Source: Paulownia fortunei (Eukaryota; Streptophyta; Magnoliopsida; Lamiales; Paulowniaceae). From it: a DNA stretch of 64,000 nucleotides. Location of the stretch: contig CM033123.1 in the NCBI GenBank assembly GCA_019321725.1, positions 690,960 through 754,959 on the forward strand, read 5' to 3'. This document shows positions 10,828 to 24,371 of the stretch, in pieces. The notes below the pieces were generated by a model. That model saw only the letters and a program-made list of their open reading frames with translations. It was not told where the DNA came from and made no database searches. The position numbers were made by a program, and so were the translations under genes. The first letter of the stretch is position 1; every line of letters begins with the position of its first letter.

Positions 10828-13800
10828 TCAGCCAATATTCTTCGAGCCCCTGCGGGGCATAGGTAGATCAAGAACAATAAGGAAATAACATCTTTCTGAT
10901 TCTCTGATATATTGAACTTCTCCATTCATAAGCTTCAAAAATTTTCTGCACATGCTTAGGCCTAGGCCTTCCTGAGTCGCCCATTGACCGCTGTGGAACA
11001 TGTCTTGGACCAGTTCAGGAGGAAGACCTTCACCTGGGCACACAATCCTTCACAGGCAAAAAGAAAATATTATATAACTATTTGATCGCTTCACTCAAGG
11101 GGGAAAAAGGAAAAGTTAGTTACCACCAAATAAATGGGGAGATTAACACTTTGTCAATTTGAAATAAACGCAAATTGAGACAGTCAAGGTAACTGATACT
11201 AGAAAATGTGCAGGCATCTCAAGGTTAAGAAAGAAACAAATAAAACACAACAGTATCGTTCAAGTAAAATAACGTGCTGATCAAGGAGTATTAATTTGAA
11301 ATAAATAAAAAACTCAGATGCTAGGTAAGGTGTTAACCTCTAAATGAAATAATTAAAGTCCATGATACCAGTGACCATGGTAACTACTTTTAAGCATGGG
11401 AGAATGCACAATCTCCTCATATTTTTGGGCCTTAAAACCCAAGCCACAGGACTAAATAGAAAGGTATCCTACTAAGGCTTGAAATAGGCTGCAATAGTTA
11501 AATGATCAAAGTTGTAGTCCACCAGCCTCCATTCTTGTCTGTCAAGTAAAACAGAACTAGAGGTTGATGTTTGACCCACACCAATATACATTCTAACAAC
11601 TTTCTAAAGCCAGGCAATGAAGTAGGGATGAATAGCCTACTCCCATAAGTTATATTAAAGAAATAACTTGTAGGGATGAACTGCCTGGCCCCAGAACAAA
11701 GCTGTCTCTGAAGTACCTATATCTTTTAACAGCTTCAAGGACAAAAAGCTACAACTCCTGAATTTACGTTTTCACATCCTTCAAGCTGTTTGAAGACAAA
11801 GAACCTTCAGGCCAGATTGACTTACTCAAGTATCAAACAGAAAGCTTGGGAAAGAATAATCCTTAAATCATTGGCAGCAATGACATGCCAGATATGGGAC
11901 TTTCATTGTAGAAGACATACACTACTAAACAAAACATTAACCGCTAATAATCATGTATAGCCTCGGACTTAAGAACAACTTCACATGGTAACCAACGTTA
12001 ACATTAACATCAATAGTGATTACGTACTTGGACAAGGGTTAACTCATCAAGTGAAAGAGATGTAATCTAAAAATGCAGCAGACAGAAAATTTCCCAACCA
12101 GCAACTCCAACAGTCCATGGACTGAATTCAATCAAATGTCATTTTTCTCCATAACATAGTATGAAAACAAGATGCAGTTTGTAATGCAGAAAGCCTATAA
12201 GTTGAATACAGCATATAGTTGCAATGTAATGGTGATTAGTATATTTTATCATAAAGAGGCCAGATTTGTAGATTTTGTATCTAGACCTCTTTATGATGAC
12301 ATATATTAATCACCATCACATGAACTTAAACCTCCATGCTTACCACAATTTCACTGTTTTCCTGTGGGAAATATGTTTGTATAGGCCATTGATCTCATAG
12401 TATTCTTGTCATTTTAACATGTTGATGATTCAATTATATTAACCCAATATGTCAAAGAATCTTATTATATATGGGAGTTTAATAACCTTGTCCATGTAAA
12501 TTCCCCCAAATATTTCCTTTGCCTAACGTTGTTTATCTCGGATGACTATTTTGGGTCAACTTCAGATTTTGTGGAATCAATGTTCTCTTTACCTCAAAAG
12601 TTCATCAAATTCCAAATACTCAACCCTGTTACAAACTTTGTAACACAGAGAAGACTATCTTTGCTTATGAAACACGAACTTCATTGAAATAACAACAGTG
12701 TAGAATCCATCACTCAATATCCAACTTAATGGCTACCAAAGGAGATTCTGATAGTAGAAATGAAAAAAATATCAGGTTGGACACAACATTAAGCACGTGT
12801 TAATGAACCAGATAAGGGAAATCAAGATGCTTGATGCCTAACATTATGGAAAAGCAATGTGAAAATATTTTTACCTAAATTCGATGTGCACGATGGTTAT
12901 TCCTTCAGAAGTTTGCTTCAAACTTGGTCTAAGTTGAATTTCCACCCAACCGTCAGGAGATGGTGCGTAACGGACCATGCTCAGTAGGAAATCAGCCAAG
13001 ACCTGTTGAATTCTAACTTGATCACCATAGAGCGCCAGTGTCTTGACTTCCTCTGGTATATCACGGATCAATTGCAGACCTCTTTCTCTCAGCAACAACA
13101 TTACTTGGCTAACAACAGCATCTATTACACTCCCAAGTACAAATTCTACCATCTCGAGCTTCAATGATCCACCAGAAAATGACCTTAACGCAGATCAGCG
13201 ATAAAAATGTAAAGTAAGGTACTAGCACAACCAGAAAACAGTCCATCAGTAACAGAAATGCAAAGAAGTAATATTTTGACACGCTTTCAGAATCAACAGC
13301 GGTCAATCTTTGTCCATCTATTTAGTTTTTGTATCAGACATTACTGATTATGGAAACTTCAATTAATGATCACTTGATCCATGGTGAACAGAATGTTGTT
13401 TTCTACCAGATTTAACCTAGAGATGTTAAATTATAATTAATGCCATTCTAAAGTTCAAACAAGACATACCCCTCCTCAATGCTTTCCAGATCCACATCCT
13501 TCATAATCTTTAACATCTGCTTCTCACAAGCAGAACTGGTCTCAAGAAACTGCTTTTGGTCTTCTGTCAAATTTGTGGCTTCCAAGAGTGAGTTAGTGAA
13601 ACGTATTCCACTTAATGGATTTTTTATCTCCTGACAAATATAAGCCAGCTCTTTCATCTTTGAAACACACTTCTTTTCATGTTGCTTCTGGATTCTCAGA
13701 GCTTGCTGCAATTCAGGACTTGCAATCTGCAAGAAGCAAAAGGCTCCAATAATCTGTCCATCCATATTTATCCTCTTATTGGCAGTCAAGAGAGCTTGCA

Positions 13801-16568
13801 CATATTTCCCACTTCGGTCAAAAAAAGAGAATGGGAACTTGTCAGTATCTTGGCCTCCAATTGCATTGTGCAAGACAATCATGAACTTTGTCATTGCACC
13901 TGGGCCCTTGAGCCAACAACAACTTCCAAATATCTCCCCAACTAACATCTTCCCAATGATGTCCCCTCTACTCCACCCAGTAAGCTTTTCCATAGCAGTG
14001 TTCCACTCAGAGCAACAGGTGTTCTCATCTGAAGCAAATATAGGTGGAATCAGAGGGTTGGGATTGTGTACAATTGCCTTGTAATCACCTTGAATGTGGA
14101 TGAATTTGTCCATCACCACCTTCTGGCCAGTGACATCCTGACCAACAAAGCAGACACCAACTATGTTGTTTGTATAGTCCTTGCTAGAGCAAGCATTGAC
14201 CACAACAAATATGGCCTTCTTGTTGGTTGCAGTACCAAATGTCCTCAACCGTAATTCCACATTCTTATCTTCCTCACCTGCATCAATTATGCTATAAGTA
14301 CATTTATGAAAAACAAAAAAACACAAGCTAATTTAAGGCATCATTTACTCAAATGACATTAATGCTGAACTGTAGTATTTTCAGTCAAAATGGAATTTAA
14401 TTCTTGATCAACATAAAAATAGTGAAGAGACGATAGAATTTAGATTGAAGGGGACTACCTCTCAGAGCATGAAACAGAAGCTTGTCAGCAATTTCTTGTG
14501 ATTCTTTGTGAACAAGATCATGAACCAAGGACTTTCCCATTGCTTCTTCAACAGATAGTCCAGTCAACTCTGCAACTTTTGCATTCCACCCATTTATGCG
14601 GCCTTCAACTCCTACAGCAAATATAGGAGCTGTTGCAGTCTCTATCAACCTAACCATTTCTCTGGCTACAGAACTGAGTTCATCCATCCCTTGTAACTCC
14701 AAGTCCCCAACCTGGGCCTGTACAACTGCCTTAGAATTGCTTCCATCAGCATCTAGAAACGAATCCCTTAAAATTAGCTGCAAAGAGTGAATTGCATCCA
14801 TTTCTGCATTCTCCCACGGCAAACTTCGGCTCTTGACCACTTCTAGAAAAGCCTTGAATGAGGAGCGAGGATGCATTCTCAGGCCATCATCTTTATCCTG
14901 TGGATGATGCTTTGCACCACCCCATTTGATCTCTTTTGCAGTGTGGGAACGGAACCAGAACAAAAAATCTTTTGAAGTGATATATGCCACAGCCATTCCA
15001 CACACTGCATCGCCTAGAGAGGCTGCCCCAGGATAACCAGCATCAGCTAAACTATCGGTGCTCAAACCTGTTGAGTCCCCATGAAACGCTAACAACCATT
15101 GCACAATATCCTTTATCTGTGCTTCTGTAGGCGTAACACCCAGAGGATAATACTTCCCTTGGTAGTATAGTGCAGCACCATCACACTTCACAAGGTCCAT
15201 AATGCTAGGGCTCTGTGTAACAATCCCAGTAGGTGAATCTCGAAGTAGCATATCACACAACAGAGTCTGCGTCCTTAAAACATGTTTCTCGGACAATTGT
15301 GATGCCAACTGTAACTCCATATTCAGTTGAAGCCCGAATGCCTGCATTAGGAATTCACAAGCATAACGAAGCGGGAATGGAACACATCGAACAGAAGTGT
15401 GATGACCAACAACCAAGCCCCATAGCCTCATTGAATTTCTTCCTCCAATTCCATCTTCATCATTTCCATTAATGATAACAGCCAATGTCAGAGAAGCAAT
15501 CGACCCCATATTTGCTATGTACTGGGCATGGCAACCATGAGGAGCCCTAAGTGTTGAACCTACCAAGCACAAAGGCTGCATTAATGCTTCATCCTGAATG
15601 ACCCTGATGGGGGTAGCGTGACAGTCCACAATCATCCTAACCCTATTCTGTTTAAACAAAAACCTTGAAGCCTGTGGAATATCCGTCGAAGGGTAATGCA
15701 AACCAATGTATGGCTCCAAATCAGGTCTCTTACTCTCTGCCACAACCTCACCGTGCTCATCCTCATGAAACTTATAAACCATAACCCGATCATACCCCGT
15801 CAACTCCCTCACGCTCTCAACAACTGTATCACACAAAAGCTTAATGTCCCCACCAGGGAGTGACTGCAAATGGGAAATAGCCCTCACCGCGAGCTTCTGC
15901 GACTGTACAGCGCCAGCTATAGAAAGGGCGGGATCCTCCGTCCTGGCAGGCTCTAAATCAATCACAACCCCTACGTCTATCCTATGCAAAATTGCATAAA
16001 AGGGTTTCCCCGAATTCTTTGAATGAATCCAAACTGGATTCAATAATGTCATTTCCCGCGCCCCAAATGCCCTCTCTAGCAAAACGGAGCTCGAGGGGGT
16101 GAAAAGGGTTCTGACATCAGTACCGATGGTCAAAACTTCCGGCCTTTCAAGACTTGGAACTGACTGAGGGGTTAAGCCTAGCATTTCGCGGGCATTCTCC
16201 GAGTAAGCTATTACATGAAAATTCGACTCGTCGACCGCTATCATACAACCAAAGGGTTGAATGCAGCCGCCACGCTGCATTTTCGACAAATAAGCAGTGA
16301 TCTGCTGCTCGGGAATAGATTGATTAGTAGTCCTAATACTCTGTGAATAATCAAAGGATTTCCCGGACTCGCCAGACTGCTCGAAAACCGCGTGGAGTCT
16401 TGCATCCACAGTGTACTGTGCTACAGCCTTTCTCATAGAATCGCCAGCCCTGTTCATGCTGGAATTGTTGTTAGCATTGTGATGGTGATGATGTTGCTCT
16501 GCACCTGAAGATTGAGCTTGGGAATTGTGATTATTTGCATGAGTCGCCCTGCTTCCTGAAGTAGTCAT
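10828..16568 (-). CDS. PHYB: Phytochrome B
   Basis: Red/far-red photoreceptor that moves from cytosol to nucleus in its Pfr form and acts on PIF factors. Exons: 16568-14459, 14277-13470, 13183-12875, 11047-10828; total 3447 bases, 1148 aa, normal for PHYB. Order: a glycine/serine/histidine-rich N-terminal extension typical of phyB (HHHHH run), PAS, GAF with PSTDIPQAS and the bilin-binding cysteine in RAPHGCHAQ at residue 346, PHY domain, two PAS repeats, and a histidine-kinase-related domain with [10 protein letters not shown], ending [12 protein letters not shown]. The start at 16568 gives [10 protein letters not shown], like other phyB proteins; an in-frame ATG four codons upstream at 16580 is possible. 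Intron 3 is long (11048-12874) and contains a foldback. Gene structure is the standard four-exon angiosperm phytochrome plan and no defect was seen. Confidence 0.98.
12224..12321. repeat. 98-bp foldback inside PHYB intron 3
   Basis: Arms of 36 bp (12224-12259 and 12286-12321) pair with about four mismatches around a 26-base loop. The inner arm ends CATAAAGAGG and returns as CCTCTTTATG; the outer part is ATGGTGATTA against TAATCACCAT. No target duplication was obvious. It could be a tiny MITE or a hairpin in the pre-mRNA. Confidence 0.85.
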
Positions 16569-19500
16569 TTCTTTAAACACTTTCCCCCCAATTCTGTTCT
16601 GTTCGAATTCAAGAAAAGCAGAAATCTTGATGAATTTTGGGGAGTGTTGAGAAGGAAAATTGGGGAATAGTGATTATATGCATGTGTTGCTGTGCTTCCT
16701 AATTAGTCATTTTATCAAACCCTCTGTGCTTAGCTCTATTATACTAAGATTTCAAGAAAATTTGGGATGAAATTCCGGAGAAAAGGGGGAAGGGGAATTC
16801 TGGGAAGAGATCATCGTCATGGTACTGTGGGTTTTGGGAATTTTTGGTTTCTTGACTGTGTACTGTTAGTGAGTTCTTAAAGTGGTTGTTTTGATCTCTT
16901 TCTTTCTTTCTTTCTTTCTTATCTGATATTATTTTTATTCTTTTTTTCCTGAAACTTTAAAGAAGGAAATGCGATGATTGAGATAAAGATGAAAGAACAA
17001 AGGAACAAGTAGTTTGGTGTTTCTTTAATTTTTTATTTTCCTCTTGTTGTTAAGAGATTAAAGTAAAACAGTTAAATACAAGAATTATTTCTCCATATTT
17101 GAAAATTAAAAATTAAAAATAATATATCTAATGAGTTTATTATATCGGATCTCGTTTGTGGACTCCCTATGCAAAAAGTTCTTTCTTATGAATAAAAATA
17201 TATAAAATAAATACTTTAATAACTCATAACATGAAATCTCAAATAATCTTTAATAATTAAGGTTATTAAAACATTTGAATACTCCAAAAAATCTGTTTAT
17301 TGATTTACACGTGCAAGTGCACTTTATGTGAGTTACACATGTGAGAAATACACAAAATACAGCTACAAAAAATGTACAAAAGTTTTCTTCCGAAAAAAAA
17401 AACGAAAAATTGTTGGATAAAAGATTTTCAATTTTAAATTTTCAAAAACAATTATTAAAGGTCAAACTGTGGGATCTTTTCAATTTTCTGAGCTGGAAAT
17501 TTCATGTGTATATGAACATAAAACTGACAATGTACGAATTAACGGTAATATTCATATTATATCATACGTACGATACATTTAATATATAAATAAAAATTAA
17601 ATATTTTATTTTATTAAAAATAAAATATTTATATAATAAATATATACCAAATATATATACATCGGTACAACTACGGAATGAATTGGGTGAATAAGTGTCT
17701 TGGAGGACCTGGCCATGTGGGAAATATAAGATTCATAATTATTTTCTTTAAAATTATAATTTGAGTATAAAGTGATTAAAAAAGAAAAAAAAAAAAAAGG
17801 AAAATAAGAGAAAGAAAGGCTCACTGAGAAAACTACTAGTGTGGTGGTACCTGTGAACCACAACAAATTGGTTAGGTTCATGCATCTAGATATTATTCAC
17901 TGTGCTTGGGCAATTTTATATATATATGTATATATTATTATGTAAGAATTTATTTGAATACTAGTGAGTGATTTAAATTCAAATTTGGTGCAGTATCGAC
18001 CAGAATGAATAAATGAATGGTAAGTTAATTTGGACCATATTTATTCAGCATTTAATTTGTGCAGTTTGGATTGAACCTCTCATCTGATATAAATCGGATT
18101 TTTTGGCTAGACTATGAAACGATGATTCCAAAATAAGATATTTTAGTGAAAATTCATTTTTGGAATAACTTGTTTTACAAAATTGTTAATAGCCAAAAGT
18201 TGAAATCATGGTATTTATACAAGTTATACCTCAAAATTTTAAAAATTTAAAAGTGATATTGAGAGACTCAACGGCTAGGTCCAAGCCACTTGAGCATTAG
18301 ATTCTCCATAATCTCATAGAGCCAGTTGGGGATTTTTGTCAATACTTCAACAAGACATGTTACAAATTGCAGGACAGGCTGCTGACAAACCCATATGCCA
18401 AAAACAACAATTATGTAGCAACACCACCTGACTGAAATCTGTTGTGCTGAAGAAAATATCAAATACAATGGTTAATGGATCATCTGCCACACAAAATATT
18501 CAAATTTTTGTTTGTTTCATCTTGAAGGAATTGCATGAATATGATAATAGAAGATAAATCCATTCACAAGTTCACAGGAAATGACAAACTATGTATATAT
18601 ATATATATATATGTATATACTCACTCTCTAAACATATATATTATATAAAATACGTAAATATTCATGTAGCTTTTTCAATAAAAAAAACAACACACTTGAA
18701 AGTTTTAAGTGCTAAAACAACAATGTTTAAAAGGTTGAGGGCAAAAAAATACCTTCAATTATTTATTATGGAATTTGCTGTTACTTAAGGAAGGTGCAAA
18801 CATCAAATATGAGGCCGGGGGTGGTGGGACAAAGTAAAATTATCCCTTTCAGATCACATTCTGCCCACGTGAAATATGTACCATAATTCGACCCATCATC
18901 ATCTTCTTTCATATCGATTGCAGTATTTTCAATTGTACCATTAAATGAAAAAGATAGACCCCCTATCTACTTTTGTGAGCTTATCTTAGGTCCATCCCTC
19001 CTTGCACTGTTATGATATGGATTGTGGTCTGTTGCAACAAATTCTCATGGCCCTACCATTTTGACCTTTTTTCCAAGAAAATTCTTACACGAGGACCATG
19101 ATCTAGGATTTTCGAATCATTAGATCATATACGCCAAACTGTGAGACATAAAAATGCAAAGTTATTTGAAGTGCACATGATGATGATTTAACGATTCAGA
19201 CTCCTACAACTTACTTAAATTATTGGAAGGTGGAATATACTTCTGAATATGGTAGCAACTGGAATTACAACACCCATAGCAACAAGAATTTCTTTCTGTT
19301 GAACCGTAATAACAATATCACTGTGGAGAAAGAATACCCCAGAAAATGCAGAAATTGCTCTTAGTTCATATACTTTCAATTAGTGACACGACGCAATTGT
19401 CTTTTTTTTTTTGTGAAGACTACAACACGAGAACTCCTCATGAAGCAAGTAATTCCTGATTGGCATTTTGTGAAAGAGTTCTCTCTTGGTGGCTATGGTT

Positions 19501-19652
19501 AAAACTTACAAAAGTACTCAATCTGCTTTTCAGCAGTACAAATACCGAATTAACTGAAAAATGACACAGCAAATTGACAACAGAGAAACTTTGAAAAAGA
19601 ATGCGCACTGTAAGACAAGACAGAATGTAGCCTGTTTCTACCCGTAAAAGTT
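16569..19652. other. PHYB leader/promoter side and intergenic DNA to ACLB
   Basis: The PHYB leader probably begins within the first 300 bp. A (TTTC)n tract at about 16899-16921 is GAAA-rich in the PHYB sense. Beyond 17000 the DNA is AT-rich with TA runs (17926-17936, 18596-18612). A small minus-strand frame at 18268-18468 is hydrophobic but matches nothing I know. No RNA gene was seen. Confidence 0.5.
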
Positions 19653-22600
19653 TCACTTGGTGTAGAGAACATCTTCCCATGGGTGGCGGTATAGTGGCTG
19701 CTTGAGTCTCTTCTGGTCGAATGTATGCCTAAATTTTGAAAAGTATTTATCAATCAGACAAGGTTACTATGTTGATGGTTGAGGAAGATAAATGTGCGCA
19801 TGTAAAAAGATTAAAAGGATGAACATGAATACTAGAAAACATTTGACATTAAACTCACCCGATTAGACCAATGGAACGAGCCAGCACGAAGAGACCATTC
19901 AGGTAGCCAATCCCAACAATCTCATCAATTTCTTGCTTGGTGAACATGCCACTACCCGCAAGAAGATCCAAGAATAGGGACCCAATGGCACCATCAACAT
20001 TGAGAACTAGGTTGTTTGCTTTTGAAAGAGTATAGGTTTCAACTTCAACAGCGTATTCCATGTACTTCACGGACGGAAAATTGGAGCGTGCAAAACGCTG
20101 TAGTAATTCCACCCTCTTATCTCTGTTGTCACCCCTCTTGATTCTTTTCAAAAGGAAAAATGCAATATTCCCTTATTAGGATTTGATGACAAACTTAAAA
20201 AAAGAAAAGATCACAGGCGAGAAGCGTAAAAGAGTTCAAACAAGTTCTTAATTATGATCCTCAAGGATGTAAGGTAAGAAGTAAAGATATTGAGGATTTT
20301 GTTACCTGTGCCCAATACCAGGAACACGAATGCCCTTCTTTTTCATGCTTTCCACAAATTCATAAGGTGTGAGACCCTGAGAAGACACATCATGTAAAGC
20401 CACTTAATATCCCAGAAAGGTAGGAGGAGAAAAAGCATATAAACACACCTAAAATCCCAAAAATACCGGAGAAGCTTAATTATAAGATTCTTAATTTTCT
20501 CAACTAATGATCAGAAATCATGGAAACTCACCCTATCATATGCATCCTTGAAGTATCGAGCAGCATCATCAATAGCCCCACCAAATCGGGGACCAATTGT
20601 CAACAAACCTATTTTGCAAGAAGTAGGGTCACATTACTCATTGATCACGAAAGGAAACCTCAAAAGCCCATTTTTATAGAAATTGAGATGGAGATATCAA
20701 TTCTTCTTCTTTCCTTTTTTTTAATCAGAGCAAAGGAACATTTAGATCTGCAACCTACCAGAAACAAGACTTGAGACCAGGTCTTTTCCAGCTCTAGCCG
20801 TTACAATGGTGTTGTGAGCACCAGAGACACAGGGACCATGGTCAGCACACAACATGATGCAAATCTGGCAAGTCAATAGCAGTATTGAGAGAAGAGGTGT
20901 AAGTCCAAACAGCAAATAAAAATGGAAATGAACCCTCTTCTTAGGGCCAAATGAAATGGTAGTCAGATGAAAGTCTGGTTAGGGAGGGAGGAATGGGATA
21001 CAAAGATAACACAAATCACCTCAATAAAACGTGTGCAATAATGAGGAAGGCTTCGTTTGAACCACAATAAAGAAATGACATCACCGACACCCAATCCCTG
21101 TTCAACAATGGAGGACATTGGGACACCAGCGTAGGCTGGCTCTTCACCTGCGAATGGGTAGAAGTCAAGTTTAAGCATTTAAACAAATATCTACTATATA
21201 GCATGCCGCCAACGGAGAATATACAATCCATACCCCTATCATCAGAGATTGTGGAAATAATGTGTGTTGGAGCCCGAACTTTTCCACTCTTGATAGCTGT
21301 GTTGAGATCCTCTGGTATTTGAGGGGGCGTCACTTCCTTCACTGGAGTAATTTTACCTGCCTCAACCTAATAGAAAGGAACCAAGCACTTCAGCTATCAG
21401 TTGCGGAGAAAAAAAATAGTATTTGAGCATCATGTATTTTGTTGAAATTCCAAAGTGCCTACCAATTTCTTGAATGTTTCTTTGATTGCACCTTCAAATG
21501 CTTCATAAGAAGTGGGAACAACAGCTCCAGCTTCTCTGAGTGCTTGATTCTTGGCCTGTGCAGATTCCATCTCCCCACCACTCTTGGCCCCCTGATAATA
21601 AATTATCAAACAAAATTGAGATATAGCCCACATCATACATTGCAGTAAAGCAGGATTAATGAAACCATGAAAAACAAAGGTATTAGCTCACCGCATGACC
21701 AAACTGTACTTCTGACTTGAAGAGCCTAGCACAAGTCCCACTGACCCAGGCAACCACAGGCTTGTTGATTTTCCCCTGTTTTAGGGCCTCAACTAGGGAA
21801 TATTCATCACGTCCACCAAGTTCCCCAAGAACAACCACCATTTTAACCTGGTTTAATAAAAAAATCAGGATTAATGAAACTATAAAAGACCCATTCTTAT
21901 TCTTCTAGACCCAGAAGTTAGCAGGTTTCGTGAAAAAATATTATTACCTTGTCATCCAAGTTTTATATAGAAAAATCTGGCTTAAGCTAGATAACTTACT
22001 GGTCATAGTTTAAGACATTTGAAGGATCAAGAATTCATACAACACCAGACCGTCAAAGGCTCTACTTTTCATGAAAAAAATGACATTGGAAATGACAGAT
22101 TTTGTGACTTTTAAAACATTTCCAAAGTCCAAAATTGACTGAACTTTCCACAACGGAGGACAGAAAGTTCATCGTGTCTAACTATAAGAAGAAAATTTTA
22201 AAAACCAAGCCTACTTAAAAGAGTAACAGTAAAAACATAAAAACAAGAAAAGAAAAGCAGCAGAGTATAAATAGATATACCTGAGGAATATTGTTAAACC
22301 GTAGGACATGGTCAGAAAGTGTTGACCCAGGAAACACATCTCCTCCAATTGCAATGCCTGTACAAATCATAATGAACATAAGAATTATACTTCAACCTCA
22401 CAAAAGGCGACATAAATGGGGTTGGACTACAGTTCAGAAGTTAAATATCCAACCTTCATAAATTCCATCCGTGACACGAGCAATTGAGTTGTATAATTCA
22501 TTAGACATACCACCCTGTAATTCAGACATAATACTAAAAGTTAAACCGAATCCCATGATATATAATTAGGTACCAGTTGTGAAGTTTGGCCAGTGTAACA

Positions 22601-24371
22601 GCACTCTGCTAGATGCAGCAGAAAGTATAACTATGAAGTTCAAAATTCATTCTAGAAACTGCTTATAGTTGTAGCTATAGGTAAAAGGTTGGTCCACATT
22701 CGTAGACTCGAGCATTAAAATGGTTGACTCTAATGAGCATGACACATCTTTATACTTAAATGGATACTATAAAGATAAAGAAAGCAGGAAGCTTCGCGAC
22801 AATTACTCACAGATTTGGAGACAAAGCCAACAGATCCAGGCCTGTACAACTTGCACTGAATTATATTATCAATTGTTCCAGCAGTATCACCAATCTTAAA
22901 TGCTCCAGCTTGAATACCTCCAACAGTAGCTGGACCGATGACAACCTAAACATGTTCATGTTTTTAATCAACACATCTTTCATATCGCTCCTAAGGAGAA
23001 TCAAAAGAAATACTGTTTAATAGAGTTCAAAAGATAACTCAAGAAGACATCAAAATTAATTACCTTGTTGTTTGCTTTTGCATAAGCAATCAACTGCTTG
23101 GTGTCTGACTCAGGGACACCTTCAGCTATAATGGCCACAACTTTAATAGTTGGCTGCTTGAGAGCAGCCATAGATGAAGCTGCAGCACTGCAAAATGAAA
23201 GTACAGTTATCAGGCAAGAAGCAAGGAATCTGCATATGAGATACTTCTAAATAGACAAGACCAACCTTCTGAATGAAGCAAAGTTAATGAAAACATCAGC
23301 CGTAGGATGTGCAGCACAAGCAGCTTCAATACTGCAAAGCAGGAGATAAATTCAACTTCACAACATATTATTTGATGATAGATAGGAACAAAAAAAAATG
23401 TGAGCGAGTATGCAGACATCATAAAGGTTCTTGAATTAATCATATTATTGAGTCTTTATTCCCTTTGATCACTAACTGGAGGTTATTGAAATCTGGGAAT
23501 GAACTCTGGCAGTCATTACTCTCATCATTGAGATGCACATTCAAACCTTACAATGATGCCAAGGGTTTTCTCTTACAGTGGAAAAGTTATGAAAATGTCA
23601 CATGCAAACATTTGATATTTGTTGATAAATTTGGCCATTGTCTCAGTAAAGTGCCCAAATAAGTTGTTTTCAAGGAAATGTAACCCATTTACATCTAAAA
23701 AGTAATCATGTACGAGTAGGTATTAAGATATTCCCCTTTAGCTTATCTGCCTCACTATCCCATCAACAAAATGGATCATCCAATTAAAATGCACACACAC
23801 ACATAAATATATCCATATTTATGTTGATGTTTGAATTACTAATCGTCTACAAATTAGAGCCAGTTACTGATGAAGTGCATAATACTTGATGAATATAAAG
23901 TTCTGTGGAAGTTATATTCATGAAAAGATGAGGACAGAATTCTTATGCCTATTATGAGGCTGTTTGATACAACTCAAACTAATAGATCAATGCATCAGAT
24001 GAAAAATGTCAGGCCTCTTTAACATTAAAGCCAAGGTGAATAAGGGAAAAACAGAGCAAGAGAATGTAAAACGCACACAGAATGGACTGGAATGGCTATT
24101 TCCTCTTGACCAAAAAATAGTTTCTGGAATCCCTCAGAACCAGGATTTATAATTCCGGCAACAGAAGGTGTTTCTCTGCCTGCATTAGCAAAAAGAGTAC
24201 AAAAATGTTTTTCAATGTGATTGCTAGTAAGATGTCACATGAACACAATACTGCACTTAATATATGCTTACCACAAAGGAAATCAAAATCAAGCATCCGC
24301 TGAATTGGCAGTTGCTTGTAATTGTAAAATAGTGCTTGAGTGGTTTTGGAGAAAAGTTGTCCAGTCGCCAT
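19653..24371 (-). CDS. ACLB: ATP-citrate lyase subunit B
   Basis: Catalytic half of the plant heteromeric ATP-citrate lyase, which makes cytosolic acetyl-CoA and oxaloacetate from citrate, CoA and ATP for wax, sterol and flavonoid synthesis. Exons: 24371-24272, 24179-24077, 23331-23266, 23187-23064, 22945-22811, 22514-22454, 22357-22281, 21847-21692, 21591-21463, 21366-21234, 21147-21020, 20864-20759, 20608-20532, 20376-20306, 20143-19859, 19728-19653. The sum, 1827 bases, gives 608 aa, the usual ACLB length. Visible landmarks: [20 protein letters not shown] start; [15 protein letters not shown] and the phospho-histidine segment ending [10 protein letters not shown]; citrate-synthase-like C-terminal part with [31 protein letters not shown] and [10 protein letters not shown]; end PWEDVLYTK. 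Exon 2 uses the second GT of GTGTGC as donor, because only that keeps frame. In Arabidopsis an ACLB gene also neighbours a PAS-RAF gene. Confidence 0.97.

Noticed and set aside
13670..13700. Loss of the catalytic histidine in the PHYB kinase-like domain
   Set aside because: Plant phyB proteins normally lack it ([10 protein letters not shown]), so this is not a defect.
13448..14326. Apparent separate 292-codon gene on the minus strand
   Set aside because: It is PHYB exon 2 plus intron read-through; the PAS/HKRD sequence continues exons 1 and 3 in phase.
18268..18468. Hydrophobic minus-strand frame that could be a small membrane protein
   Set aside because: Only 66 codons, no recognisable domain, no clear promoter; reading frames on the other phases are closed and it looks like chance in AT-rich DNA.
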